Shown in pieces: positions 7,155 to 15,157 of a stretch of 34,737 bases of DNA. The translations under genes were made by a program, and so were the position numbers. This DNA comes from CAZGNZ01 sp964527215 (GTDB taxonomy: Bacteria; Fidelibacterota; Marinisomatia; SCGC-AAA003-L08; JACNLC01). Within the stretch, counting starts at the first letter, position 1. Each line of letters starts with the position of its first letter. The notes below the pieces were generated by a model. The model was not told the DNA's origin. It made no database searches and saw only the letters and a list, made by a program, of their open reading frames with translations. The DNA is taken from contig CAZGNZ010000042.1 in assembly GCA_964527215.1 (NCBI GenBank), positions 1 to 34,737 on the forward strand. Reading direction: 5' to 3'.

Positions 7155-9620
7155 TTACCGGGCATTCTTCACATATTTATCGAACCATTGCAGCTGTTCC
7201 CACAGTACGTGTTCTATGCTTTCACGAGCTCTGTATCCATGATCCTCATACGGCAGCAAAACCAGTCTGGTTGTCCCGCCGGATCCGCGCACTGCTTCAA
7301 AAAAGACCTGGGACTGGAATGTGAGGGTGCCTGGATTTGAGTCATCTTCACCGTGGATAATCAAAACCGGTTCATTCACCTGGTCCGCGAAAAATGTGGG
7401 CGAAAGCTGAATATACACATCGCGGGCTTCGAACAGGGATCGACGCTCGGATTGAAACCCAAATGGCTGATTGGTTTTATTATATGAGCCGCTGCGTGCA
7501 ATACCGGCACAAAACAGGTCGGTATGGGCCAGCAGGTTTGCCACCATCAATCCACCATGGCTGTGACCGATGATTCCGATCCTGTTCGGATCGGCAATGC
7601 CCATATTTACCGCCTGTGCAACTGCCGCCTCGGCATCCGCCACCAATTGAGGGACAAATGTGTCGTAAGTGGTCTCAGGATCACCAATCATCGGCATGGA
7701 AGTGCGGTCCAATACCGCATAGCCGTCAAGCAGGAAGAACATGGGTGAGGTTCGGGAAAACCGGCTGAACCGGTTTGCCGACCCACGAACCTGTCCTGCA
7801 GTTGCAGCGCTGGAAAACTCGAGCGGATACGCATTTACCACCGTCGGCAGTATCGTCCCTTCCTGATAATCCGGCGGCAGATTCAAAGTAAAACTCAGGG
7901 GGACACCATCTGCCCGTTCGTACTGCACGATACGTTTTTCAATCTTCCGCAGCTGCGGGGTTGGATCCTTGAATCGGGTGATCGGCCGGCGGCTGTATTC
8001 CCTATCCGCCTCGCCTGCGGATGCGTTTATCTTTTTCCCCAATGCTGCCAGATAATAATTGGGTACATCTGCGGAGGATTCGGATCGCATTATGAAATGA
8101 TTATCGTCTTTGGTAAATGCCACGAAATATTCGTAGCGGTCAGGGTCACAGCGGAACAGGCGTTCTGCTTGCCCGGTTTCCAGATGACGCAGATCCAGGA
8201 AGGGGCGATCGCCCTGATCCGTACCACCGCTCCCCGTGAAATAGACCGCATCGCCTTTCTGCCGCATCACCCACTGGCCATTGGCCAATCTGCGGTAAAG
8301 GGGACTGCCCGGGTTGGCGTAACGATCATCTTCATCCAGATCAAACCATTGGCGTGCTGTGCCTTTGTCCACATCAAGGAGCCAGACATAGCGCCAGCGC
8401 CGCATGCGTTCGCGCTGCCCAAGCATGAGGGTCCCGCCATCCTCGCCCCAGGCCATCAGCCAGGTCATGATCCGATGCTCAGCGCGGAACACCTCTTCAG
8501 GTTCACCGGAGAATGGTGCTTCGTGGCGCATTAATCGATCACGATGATCAGCCTCCGCAACCGGATTGCCCCCATCCAGGGCTTCCACCCAATAGAGCGT
8601 ATGCGGGGCTGTGGCCCGCCAGGAGACCGAGCGTGGGCCTTCCGCAACACCATGAATCGGAACAGCATCAGCCAGGGGAAGTGAAGCGATGGTTTTGACG
8701 AATTTCCCATTCTGATCCCATAATTCCAGTTCGCTGGAAAACCGCCACCATGCCACTTCGTGGGACCAGGGCGGTACCAGCCGTTTAATCAGGACGTATC
8801 TGCCATCCGGAGAATGGTCTGCCGTGGTGTAGTAATCCGGTTTACCAAATTCAGTTGTCCTGCCTGTTGAAAAATCAACCGTTACCAGTTCGGATTGGGT
8901 ATAGTAATCAAAAAGGGCATCATCGTAATCAGTCTGGAGCAGGTTGCGAGCCTCGTAAGTTGAACGCGCCGATGCACCGGTTCCCTCCGTAATATGGGGG
9001 CCGTTCGGGATGGCCGGCGGCTGGGGGGGTGCACCGCGTTCAGGGATACGGCTGATCAACAGGCGTTCTCCATCAGGCAGCCAGCTCACGGCTCTATTCA
9101 GGAGCGGATTAAGTGCAGCGTCCTGTACTTCTCTCAGACTACCGTCCACAGAACCCAGCCACAGACCAATATGATCTGCATATCCGATACTAAGGGCGAA
9201 ATGTCGGCCATCCACTGACCAATCCACATCCAGCAATTCAGTCTGTGCCGGCAGCTCAAGCGATGTGCTTGTTCCATCTTCCACTTGAACCAGACGCGGG
9301 GATGTGCCGCCATGTTCTCCATGAAAATTGTTCGTTGCCGGATTGACTTTTACGCCGGCCAGTTTGTGCATGGGAGCTGCCAGTTCAGACAGGGGCGGAT
9401 AGAGAACCGGATCGGCAAGGAGCAGGTATTCACCGGTGGGCGAGGTCCATACGATGGGAAGCCCGGGTGCATGCAGTACTTCCAGAATTTCCCTCGACGG
9501 AGTTTGCCATTCACTCACAGATTCCGGCATATTACCGGATACCGCATCGTTACCCGACAGTAAAACCACGCCGGTCAATTGAAAAAACAGTATCGTCCAG
9601 AATCCCAATCGATATTTCAT
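7155..9620 (-). CDS. Exported S9 family serine peptidase, glutamyl endopeptidase (S9D) type
   Basis: An 821-residue protein starting at ATG behind GGGAGGG, with a signal peptide of roughly 30 residues. The first 560 or so residues are a beta-propeller region with repeated strand motifs such as WSVDGRHFALSIG and SPDGRYVLIKR. The C-terminal alpha/beta hydrolase domain carries GHSHGG with nucleophile Ser687, the acid Asp760 in HGEDDSNPGT and His794 in YEDHGYRARES, the expected triad order. The phrases GIARSGSYN and PFGFQSERR match the glutamyl endopeptidase branch known from chloroplasts (CGEP), so cleavage after Glu is likely but inferred. It probably degrades peptides in the periplasm or outside the cell. 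It stands alone between two degraded regions and shows no damage itself. Confidence 0.9.
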   Translation of the reverse strand: MKYRLGFWTILFFQLTGVVLLSGNDAVSGNMPESVSEWQTPSREILEVLHAPGLPIVWTSPTGEYLLLADPVLYPPLSELAAPMHKLAGVKVNPATNNFHGEHGGTSPRLVQVEDGTSTSLELPAQTELLDVDWSVDGRHFALSIGYADHIGLWLGSVDGSLREVQDAALNPLLNRAVSWLPDGERLLISRIPERGAPPQPPAIPNGPHITEGTGASARSTYEARNLLQTDYDDALFDYYTQSELVTVDFSTGRTTEFGKPDYYTTADHSPDGRYVLIKRLVPPWSHEVAWWRFSSELELWDQNGKFVKTIASLPLADAVPIHGVAEGPRSVSWRATAPHTLYWVEALDGGNPVAEADHRDRLMRHEAPFSGEPEEVFRAEHRIMTWLMAWGEDGGTLMLGQRERMRRWRYVWLLDVDKGTARQWFDLDEDDRYANPGSPLYRRLANGQWVMRQKGDAVYFTGSGGTDQGDRPFLDLRHLETGQAERLFRCDPDRYEYFVAFTKDDNHFIMRSESSADVPNYYLAALGKKINASAGEADREYSRRPITRFKDPTPQLRKIEKRIVQYERADGVPLSFTLNLPPDYQEGTILPTVVNAYPLEFSSAATAGQVRGSANRFSRFSRTSPMFFLLDGYAVLDRTSMPMIGDPETTYDTFVPQLVADAEAAVAQAVNMGIADPNRIGIIGHSHGGLMVANLLAHTDLFCAGIARSGSYNKTNQPFGFQSERRSLFEARDVYIQLSPTFFADQVNEPVLIIHGEDDSNPGTLTFQSQVFFEAVRGSGGTTRLVLLPYEDHGYRARESIEHVLWEQLQWFDKYVKNAR

Positions 9621-9707
9621 TCTACCCTCCCAATTAAATCATACAAACGAATATTAATGTCCGGCATGCTTCTGTCATGCATACTGAGGATGGCGTCGCT
9701 GAATTAA

Positions 9708-10386
9708 TTACTCAAACACCCCATCTCCAATCTCTTTTTTCCAAATGTATGTATCAAAGTGCCCAATATCTGCAAATATTCCAGTACTGTCATTGTACGC
9801 CCAAATCTCGTATTCACCAGCTGAATTTGACGTGTAATTGATCCATTACATTGTCAAGTGCTGTCTCCCGCCTGGAATGTATTTTTGATTAAATCCCAAA
9901 TTGAATCGTCAGCCTGAAAAGCCCTGACAATGGTTGTTGTGAAGTCCGCAATCAGATTGACTGAATGCGAAGCGGGTACCACATCCTTCAATCCGTCTGA
10001 TCCACCACCCTGACGGCATATGGAATTTCTCAATAAAAATCGTCATGGATAGTCTATCGATTTTATCCCTATCAGCTAAACTGTTGAGGAATCCATATAA
10101 GTTTGTTCAATGGCAGCGTGTCAAAGCCTTTCGGAACAATCCGGGATAAATGAATGAAAACCTGAATATTTCATGAGGTTTCGAAATGAGATGGTGGAGC
10201 CGGTTGATTATGTAAGGCTTGCGAAGAAATTTGAACAATATCGTATTGGACAGTACAATATGAACAAATATCGAGCGTAATTGAATTAAAATCAACCAGA
10301 ACTGTCCTCGTCCGGTCAATGCGTAGCATTTTTCGCAGAGATGTTCTCGTGAAATAAACGGAATAGGCAAGTACTCCAAAAGAATC
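9708..10386 (-). pseudogene. Decayed protein-coding remnant, family unknown
   Basis: The minus strand contains protein-like segments in collinear order but different frames: VLVDFNSITLDICSYC near 10290, then DRDKIDRLSMTIFIEKFHMP near 10070-10020, GGGSDGLKDVVPASHSVNLI with a long continuation, and finally SAGEYEIWAYNDSTGIFADI to a TAA at 9708-9710. At least three frameshifts or stops separate them. The last segment looks like the end of a secreted or surface protein, and upstream and downstream pieces may belong to different old genes. A 96-residue open frame at 10107-10397 overlaps the remnant and reads as a chance frame. I see no intact gene in 9621-10386. Confidence 0.5.
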
Positions 10387-11301
10387 CTACAATTCAAGAA
10401 TGGTTCTTAACTTACTTACAGCTTTCTCATGTGCAGACTTCCCCATTCTCAGGATGTTCGAGAGTTTCCATCGTACAGCAGGCAAATTCTGGATATGAGC
10501 TAAACCAAAACGATCCCAATCCGGTACACCCTGCTTTACAGATAATACGAAGTTTCTCTCACTGTCTGTTAAATCATCACGGATTTGTGCAATTAACGAT
10601 TCCCTGACTTTTTCTAACTCCATGATCTCCACCATGTCAAATGTCATCCCCACAAATTCAGTTTCAAATATAACAGATATATCCTTGAGGTTTGGAGCCA
10701 GCAGCTCAGCCATAGGTCTGGGATGACTGATCAGATACACAATAAACGCCTGCCGTATTTCATCTGTAATCCCCTCATTTTCCAGCAGCAGTTTGATATC
10801 GTATAAATCTCGTGGATGCTGTCGATCCAGGGCTGCACAAATTTTACTTCCATAAAGATCCTGAATACTCATAGTTCTGCAGTCGACTGCCATTTTAAAC
10901 AGCACTTCAGCACGATTCGTCAATTCGCGTTCTATGACTGGAAACACTGTACCCCTCAAGACAAAATTCGGCTCGAGTTTAACCGATACACCTTGCCACC
11001 GTATCATGAGTTTTGTGATACCAAAATCAGGTGTTTGCATTTCACCAACTTGAGCCCCTTGGATAGACCTGATGGCATCCTGTTTCAGATGGTGGAGTCT
11101 TGTATTGATGTTTTTAATTGTTGTATTTCTGTCTTGGATGGGCAGATAGCAAAGATCAATATCAACAGACAGCCGAGGTAGATCACGAATGAAGAAATTA
11201 ATGGCTGTTCCGCCTTTCAATGCAAACTCCTCTATATTCATCACTATGGGCAGCATCCGTAACAATAACTCAGCCTGTTTATGAAAAACCGGTTTGATCA
11301 T
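10387..11301 (-). CDS. AbiEii-type nucleotidyltransferase toxin
   Basis: A complete 304-residue protein with the family's motifs. KGGTA lies at residues 29-33 and SVDIDL at 45-50, with aspartates 47 and 49 as the probable metal ligands. The segment GSKICAALDRQHPRDLYDIK near residues 150-169 is the second conserved block. AbiEii proteins are nucleotidyltransferase toxins of type IV toxin-antitoxin and phage abortive-infection systems. Related MenT toxins add nucleotides to tRNA acceptor ends. The start overlaps the stop of the AbiEi gene as ATGA, the usual coupled operon layout. The length is normal for the family and there are no internal stops, unlike the AbiEii copy at 4257-5339. The two copies differ clearly in sequence and are not a recent duplication. 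Confidence 0.9.
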   Translation of the reverse strand: MIKPVFHKQAELLLRMLPIVMNIEEFALKGGTAINFFIRDLPRLSVDIDLCYLPIQDRNTTIKNINTRLHHLKQDAIRSIQGAQVGEMQTPDFGITKLMIRWQGVSVKLEPNFVLRGTVFPVIERELTNRAEVLFKMAVDCRTMSIQDLYGSKICAALDRQHPRDLYDIKLLLENEGITDEIRQAFIVYLISHPRPMAELLAPNLKDISVIFETEFVGMTFDMVEIMELEKVRESLIAQIRDDLTDSERNFVLSVKQGVPDWDRFGLAHIQNLPAVRWKLSNILRMGKSAHEKAVSKLRTILEL

Positions 11302-12056
11302 ATTTTCACATCCCTGGGGACCGTGATCTGGTATTTCTTATCCAGTTTCCCACCTGAATATATCATTCGCTTACCGCTACCAAGATTTATCCGCGATAGG
11401 TTCAACTTTGAAAACCAGGGCAAATTCAGTCGATCTGCGAAATATAGAAACAACCTGTTGACTTTAACAGACTGACAGTTTTCCAACAATTCCTGAAGTA
11501 TATTAATCCGTAAAGTCTGCATTCCTTCAATGATGTTTGCTGACTCATGAAATCCATGGTTGCCTGGGATGTGATACAACAGTTCAAGAAGTGCCCGTTC
11601 AAGTGACGACACAAAGACAGTTGCTCCGTTTTGAGAATACTCCGAGAAACTATTCTTTACATTTGTGGGTAGAAATTTGGACCTTTTTATGATCAACTCA
11701 CCTTGCCAGTCATAGTTTAAGAACCACTTGGGAATACTGGTACCGGGACGGGCAAACAGGAAGTGCTTGGAGAAACCAAATGCTGCATTTTGACCATACC
11801 CCTGTAATTCAATGATCGTTTTTCCTCCGATGTGTATTGGGATTTCCAGCTGTTGCTGTAAAGCATTTAGTCCGCTGAATATATCAATTTGATCACTGGG
11901 CAGGCAGTATGCTCCTCTACCAATATTTCGAACCCATTGGTTCCGACGGTATTTCTTGACATTCTCTCTCGTGATCCCCAGCGAAGTCAAATGAGCCTGC
12001 GTATATATAATACCACGAGGCCAATTGCTGATTAGTTTGTTTAGTTTATTTTTCAT
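11298..12056 (-). CDS. AbiEi-family antitoxin and transcriptional autoregulator
   Basis: The predicted product has 252 residues starting at the ATG of MKNKLNKL. A longer frame would begin at a TTG 27 bases upstream, which I reject because it overlaps the likely leader. The N-terminal 70 residues look like the winged-helix AbiEi domain (GIIYTQAHLTSLGITRENVK, then RNQWVRNIGRGAYCL). The C-terminal part includes SSLERALLELLYHIP, typical of AbiEi. Antitoxins of this type neutralise AbiEii without tight binding and repress their own operon. The stop overlaps the AbiEii start by four bases. A perfect inverted repeat lies 32-62 bases upstream of the start codon. The ribosome binding site is weak (AGGT at about nine bases), which may keep expression low. 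Confidence 0.88.
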   Translation of the reverse strand: MKNKLNKLISNWPRGIIYTQAHLTSLGITRENVKKYRRNQWVRNIGRGAYCLPSDQIDIFSGLNALQQQLEIPIHIGGKTIIELQGYGQNAAFGFSKHFLFARPGTSIPKWFLNYDWQGELIIKRSKFLPTNVKNSFSEYSQNGATVFVSSLERALLELLYHIPGNHGFHESANIIEGMQTLRINILQELLENCQSVKVNRLFLYFADRLNLPWFSKLNLSRINLGSGKRMIYSGGKLDKKYQITVPRDVKI

Positions 12057-12087
12057 TAGGGTACCTATGGCAACAATATACAACTAT

Positions 12088-12118
12088 TTTTAAACCAGAT
12101 TCAATTCCTGGTTTAAAA
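12088..12118. promoter_or_regulatory. Perfect inverted repeat, candidate AbiEi operator
   Basis: The arms ttttaaaccag (12088-12098) and ctggtttaaaa (12108-12118) are exact reverse complements over 11 bases with a 9-base spacer. The element sits just upstream of the abiEi start codon. AbiEi of Streptococcus agalactiae is known to repress its operon by binding inverted repeats, so this is a good operator candidate. The arms differ completely from those near 6135-6193. Confidence 0.65.
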
Positions 12119-12408
12119 TTATTAATCTTAGGGGGCTCTTGTTACCAATATCCATATAAATATAAACTAATGAATCTCATGTAGAACGTTGTATTGTTCG
12201 GTATCCTTGACTGGCTTTGTATCGTTGGATGCAAGCACCGTAGGGTGGTTTGATAGATCCTCCTGATAGTCCCTATCGGTGGGTCAATCTGCCGGCTTTG
12301 ATTTCTTACAAGACCAAAGCTGTGCAGTCCACCATCTTATCTATAGTTTATACATTAGTTGAATGGTGCAGTGTGCCCCTGCACCCCAATATACTTCGCT
12401 GGGCACAC
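12119..12408. other. Non-coding stretch between abiEi and the FISUMP remnant
   Basis: I see no gene here. The only structure noted is a perfect 7-bp hairpin, ggtgcag (12365-12371) with ctgcacc (12379-12385). It lies just past the 3' end of the FISUMP gene and has no T-run, so it is at best a weak terminator. The rest may hold the abiEi promoter. Confidence 0.4.
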
Positions 12409-13272
12409 CTAATCCCCCAAACAGCGAACCGAAATCCCGTAGCGCTTATCGTTGTAGTACCGGTCGACTTCTGATATGTAGTAATACAGGTTCCGGGGCC
12501 AGGCGCTGCTACTATTGGTAGCCGTAAAAGACCAGAAGTCGCCGTTGTCGCCCATATTGGAGTAGTACCCATTGCCGTAGTTGCGGTACCCGCCGGGAAG
12601 GGCAAGAAAACCGGAGGAACCAAAGGCAGGATCATTCTCCAGGTTTCCGCTATTCCATAAGTCGGCATTGCCCGCCAGTTGGCTGCCCTGGTCGGTACCG
12701 CGATATCCTGAGAGATATAGTTCTGATTCTGGCATATCAAGGTATGATTCCAGTTCCATCCATTCCTCATCTGTTGGAACATGAAAACCCTCCGGGCAGA
12801 CACCCCGGTCATCGTCCACGGCGTACCAGTTGTACAGGTTGCCGTATACACCGGCATTCGATGGATCATCATCATAAACAGCATAGGCACCGGTTTCGGG
12901 ATCGTCCAGGTTGATCCATTCAGAACTGGAGAATCCTGTCTAAATCGGATCACCATTATTGTAGTGAGTGGTTTTCAAGTTCTCGGCCATCCAGAGCTGG
13001 TCACCAAGCTGGATGGTTTCATAGGTGTTGCCGTCGTAATCGGTGCATACATCACCATACCCGCAGCTGCCATCATCAATTGTGGCTTCAGGGTTGTAAT
13101 TGTCTGCTTCGGGATCTGTACACCCATATACATCAAAAAGACCACAGCCGTACAGAATGCAGTCCACAGTATGAACCACATCAACCACATTAAGTGACCT
13201 ATCACCATTCCAATCGCATTGTGCATACATTATGGACAACAAAATTATTCCGATACCTATTACTTTCTTCAT
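12409..13272 (-). pseudogene. Secreted FISUMP-domain protein broken by an in-frame TAG
   Basis: One frame runs from ATG 13272 (behind AGGAG) to TAG 12409-12411 with one internal stop, TAG at 12940-12942. The N-terminus is a signal peptide (MKKVIGIGIILLSIMYAQC). A dockerin-like half (DWNGDRSLNVVDVVHTVDCI) follows, then a GCTDPEADNYNPEAT...DDGSC module and the FISUMP domain (DGNTYETIQLGDQLWMAENL). After the stop the frame continues with TGFSSSEWINLDD, NLYNWYAVDDDRGVCPEGFH and ends SVRCLGD. In the paralogue at 1556-4111 the same place reads GDPIQTGFSG, so the broken codon is a glutamine: CAG changed to TAG by one C-to-T step. Otherwise the domain is well kept, which points to a recent event, an assembly error or suppression. 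Confidence 0.85.
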
Positions 13273-13711
13273 CAGTAATCTCCTGTGTATGATAAAATTA
13301 TTCAACCTGTGAGACACGGCAAACCGAGAAGAAATAGCGCTCATTGCAGTTGTAATGGTATAAAATATTTTAGACAGCTATATTTCTCTTGATTGCTGTG
13401 AAATAAATTACAATAAATAAAATAAATATTGGGGTTACAAAATTATAAGCTCATTCTCACAGAGTTTGCACGATGTCTTCAAAACCACCAGATGTATCTT
13501 AACACCACTCGCCGCAAAAATTCACTCATTGGGAGAATTATTCTTCAATGGTATTAGAGTCACCTATAACGGGTATATTGTTGAATCCCGTGCAGTAGAT
13601 CACCCCCTAAGAATGACCGCCGTTTACTTACCATTTTGTGCCACCTACTGATACTTGCTGATCACTGGAGATGAAGGGGTGAGATAAAATAATATTCTTC
13701 TAATTATATGA
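13273..13711. other. Non-coding stretch, no gene recognised
   Basis: AT-rich sequence near 13360-13450 and a 61-codon open frame at 13466-13651 that lacks a ribosome binding site and any recognisable motif. I see no RNA gene or mobile-element end. It separates the accessory region from the core operon. Confidence 0.4.
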
Positions 13712-13747
13712 AATCCCCGTCAATAACCGGAGTCACTAACGGGGATT
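13712..13747 (-). terminator. Hairpin downstream of tRNA-Gly, probable terminator
   Basis: The 9-base arms aatccccgt (13712-13720) and acggggatt (13739-13747) are perfect reverse complements around an 18-base loop. It begins nine bases after the tRNA 3' end on the minus strand. The tail after the stem is T- and A-rich but has no strong T-run, so termination strength is uncertain. It would close the rplM-to-tRNA transcript. Confidence 0.55.
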
Positions 13748-13755
13748 ATTACTTG

Positions 13756-13826
13756 AGCGGATGAAGGGAATCGGACCCTCGTCTAAAGCTTGGGAAGCTC
13801 TCGTTCTACCATTGAACTACATCCGC
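13756..13826 (-). tRNA. tRNA-Gly (anticodon CCC)
   Basis: A full cloverleaf folds. The acceptor arms GCGGATG and CATCCGC pair perfectly, the D stem is GTTC/GAAC, the anticodon stem is AGAGC/GCTTT around the loop TTCCCAA (anticodon CCC, reading GGG), and the T stem is GAGGG/CCCTT. The discriminator base is T and no CCA is encoded. It closely resembles the E. coli glycine CCC tRNA. One oddity is the T-loop, TCCGATT instead of TTCGATT, which replaces the nearly universal T55 (pseudouridine 55) by C. The gene lies 24 bases past frr. Confidence 0.9.
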
Positions 13827-13850
13827 AGAACGGGTGACGGAACTGCGACG

Positions 13851-14405
13851 CTATTCGCGGATTTCTTTTTCCTTGGCTGCCAGAATCTTGTTCAGTTCTT
13901 CAATATGCCTGTCGGTCATTTCCTGAATATCGTCCAGCGCACGTTTCAGATTGTCATCGGATACCGTGTGTTCCTTGTTCCACTTCTTCAGCTGTTCATT
14001 GGCATCGCGGCGAATATTGCGGATGGCCACCCGGCCCTCCTCAATCATATTATGAACCACCTTCACCAGCTGTTCGCGACGCTCATCCGTCAGCGGCGGA
14101 ATGTTCAGACGGATCACAAAACCGTCATTATTGGGGTTCAGTCCCAGATCGGAATTCCGAATTGCTGTTTCTATCGCTTTCAATCCGCTGGGATCAAATG
14201 CCTGAATCACGATCAGCTGTGGTTCCGGAATGGAAACCTGTGCCATATTCTTCAGGGGCGTGGGTGTCCCGTAATAATCCGCTTTGATGGAATCCAGCAT
14301 ATTGGCAGATGCCCGTCCCGTGCGAATTCCGGCCACTTCCGACTGGTAATGCTCAACAGAGCTGTCCATTCGGTTTTTTATATCTGTAAACAGGGTATTG
14401 ATCAT
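13851..14405 (-). CDS. frr: Ribosome recycling factor
   Basis: 184 residues, the normal length. It splits the post-termination ribosome together with EF-G. The three-helix-bundle segments are recognisable: VAGIRTGRASANMLDSIKAD near residues 24-43, the beta-rich insert with YYGTPTPLKNMAQVSIPEP, and the C-terminal helix with RDANEQLKKWNKEHTVSDD. The start codon overlaps the pyrH stop as ATGA, so translation is probably coupled. The pyrH-frr pair with tsf and rpsB upstream is the classic bacterial order. No irregularity is seen. Confidence 0.98.
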   Translation of the reverse strand: MINTLFTDIKNRMDSSVEHYQSEVAGIRTGRASANMLDSIKADYYGTPTPLKNMAQVSIPEPQLIVIQAFDPSGLKAIETAIRNSDLGLNPNNDGFVIRLNIPPLTDERREQLVKVVHNMIEEGRVAIRNIRRDANEQLKKWNKEHTVSDDNLKRALDDIQEMTDRHIEELNKILAAKEKEIRE

Positions 14406-15130
14406 TCTGGAATCTCCTTGTCAACCATTGTTCCGACACTTCTTCCCGCCACAAAATCCTGGATATTTCCCTCATCCCTTGTATTAAGTACAAGTATGGG
14501 CAAATCATTCTCCTGACAAAGGGTCACCGCTGTCAGATCCATCACCTTCAGCTTGTCCGTCAGAACCTGCTGATACGTCAGATGATCGTATTTTACCGCA
14601 TCGGGATTTTTTTCCGGATCGGAATCGTACACCCCATCCACACGGGTTCCTTTCACAAGGATATCCGCATTGATCTCAATCGCCCGCAGTGCGGCGGCTG
14701 TATCGGTTGTAAAATAGGGATTTCCTGTCCCGCCGGCGAAAATAACCACACGGCTTTTCTTGATATGACTAACGGCTTTGTCGCGAATATAGGATTCCGC
14801 CAGCTGCCGAATATGGATTGCCGACATCACCCGGGCCGGACAGTTCTGGCGCTTCAGTGCCGCCTTCAGGGTGACCGCATTCAGAAGCGTCGCCGTCATG
14901 CCCATGTAATCACCTGTCACACGATCCAGTCCCTGAGTGGCTCCGGAGATACCGCGGAAAATATTGCCGGCTCCAATCACGATCCCAACTTCCAGTCCGG
15001 AGTCATGAAGAAACTTAATCTGGCTGGCCAGATGATCCGTTTCTTCCGGCAGAATGCCAAAACCCCGATCACCGGCCAGTATCTCACCACTTAACTTAAA
15101 TAAGACTCTGCGGTATCGGGGAATGCTCAT
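14402..15130 (-). CDS. pyrH: Uridylate kinase (UMP kinase)
   Basis: 242 residues, normal for the bacterial hexameric amino-acid-kinase-fold enzyme that makes UDP from UMP and ATP. Visible motifs are FKLSGEILAGDRGFGI near the N-terminus, GIVIGAGNIFRG for nucleotide binding, DYMGMTATLLNAV for UMP binding, and FAGGTGNPYFTTDTAAALRA with ILVKGTRVDGVYDSDPEKN. It follows tsf by 27 bp and overlaps frr by four bases. Placing it in a translation operon, with pyrR-pyrB-pyrC directly upstream, groups two pyrimidine functions in one neighbourhood. Confidence 0.98.
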   Translation of the reverse strand: MSIPRYRRVLFKLSGEILAGDRGFGILPEETDHLASQIKFLHDSGLEVGIVIGAGNIFRGISGATQGLDRVTGDYMGMTATLLNAVTLKAALKRQNCPARVMSAIHIRQLAESYIRDKAVSHIKKSRVVIFAGGTGNPYFTTDTAAALRAIEINADILVKGTRVDGVYDSDPEKNPDAVKYDHLTYQQVLTDKLKVMDLTAVTLCQENDLPILVLNTRDEGNIQDFVAGRSVGTMVDKEIPE

Positions 15131-15157
15131 TGGCTGATATTTTCAGAAATATGATGT

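Noticed and set aside
10107..10397. A 96-residue minus-strand open frame as a gene
   Set aside because: No ribosome binding site or recognisable motif, and it overlaps a degraded region where another frame reads more like protein.
1556..13272. Reassigned stop codon (for example TGA read as Gly or Trp) to explain the split genes
   Set aside because: The three split genes carry three different stops, and all three codons are also used as natural ends of intact genes in this window.
13466..13651. A 61-residue plus-strand open frame as a gene
   Set aside because: No ribosome binding site and no motif. It lies in an otherwise gene-free, AT-rich gap.
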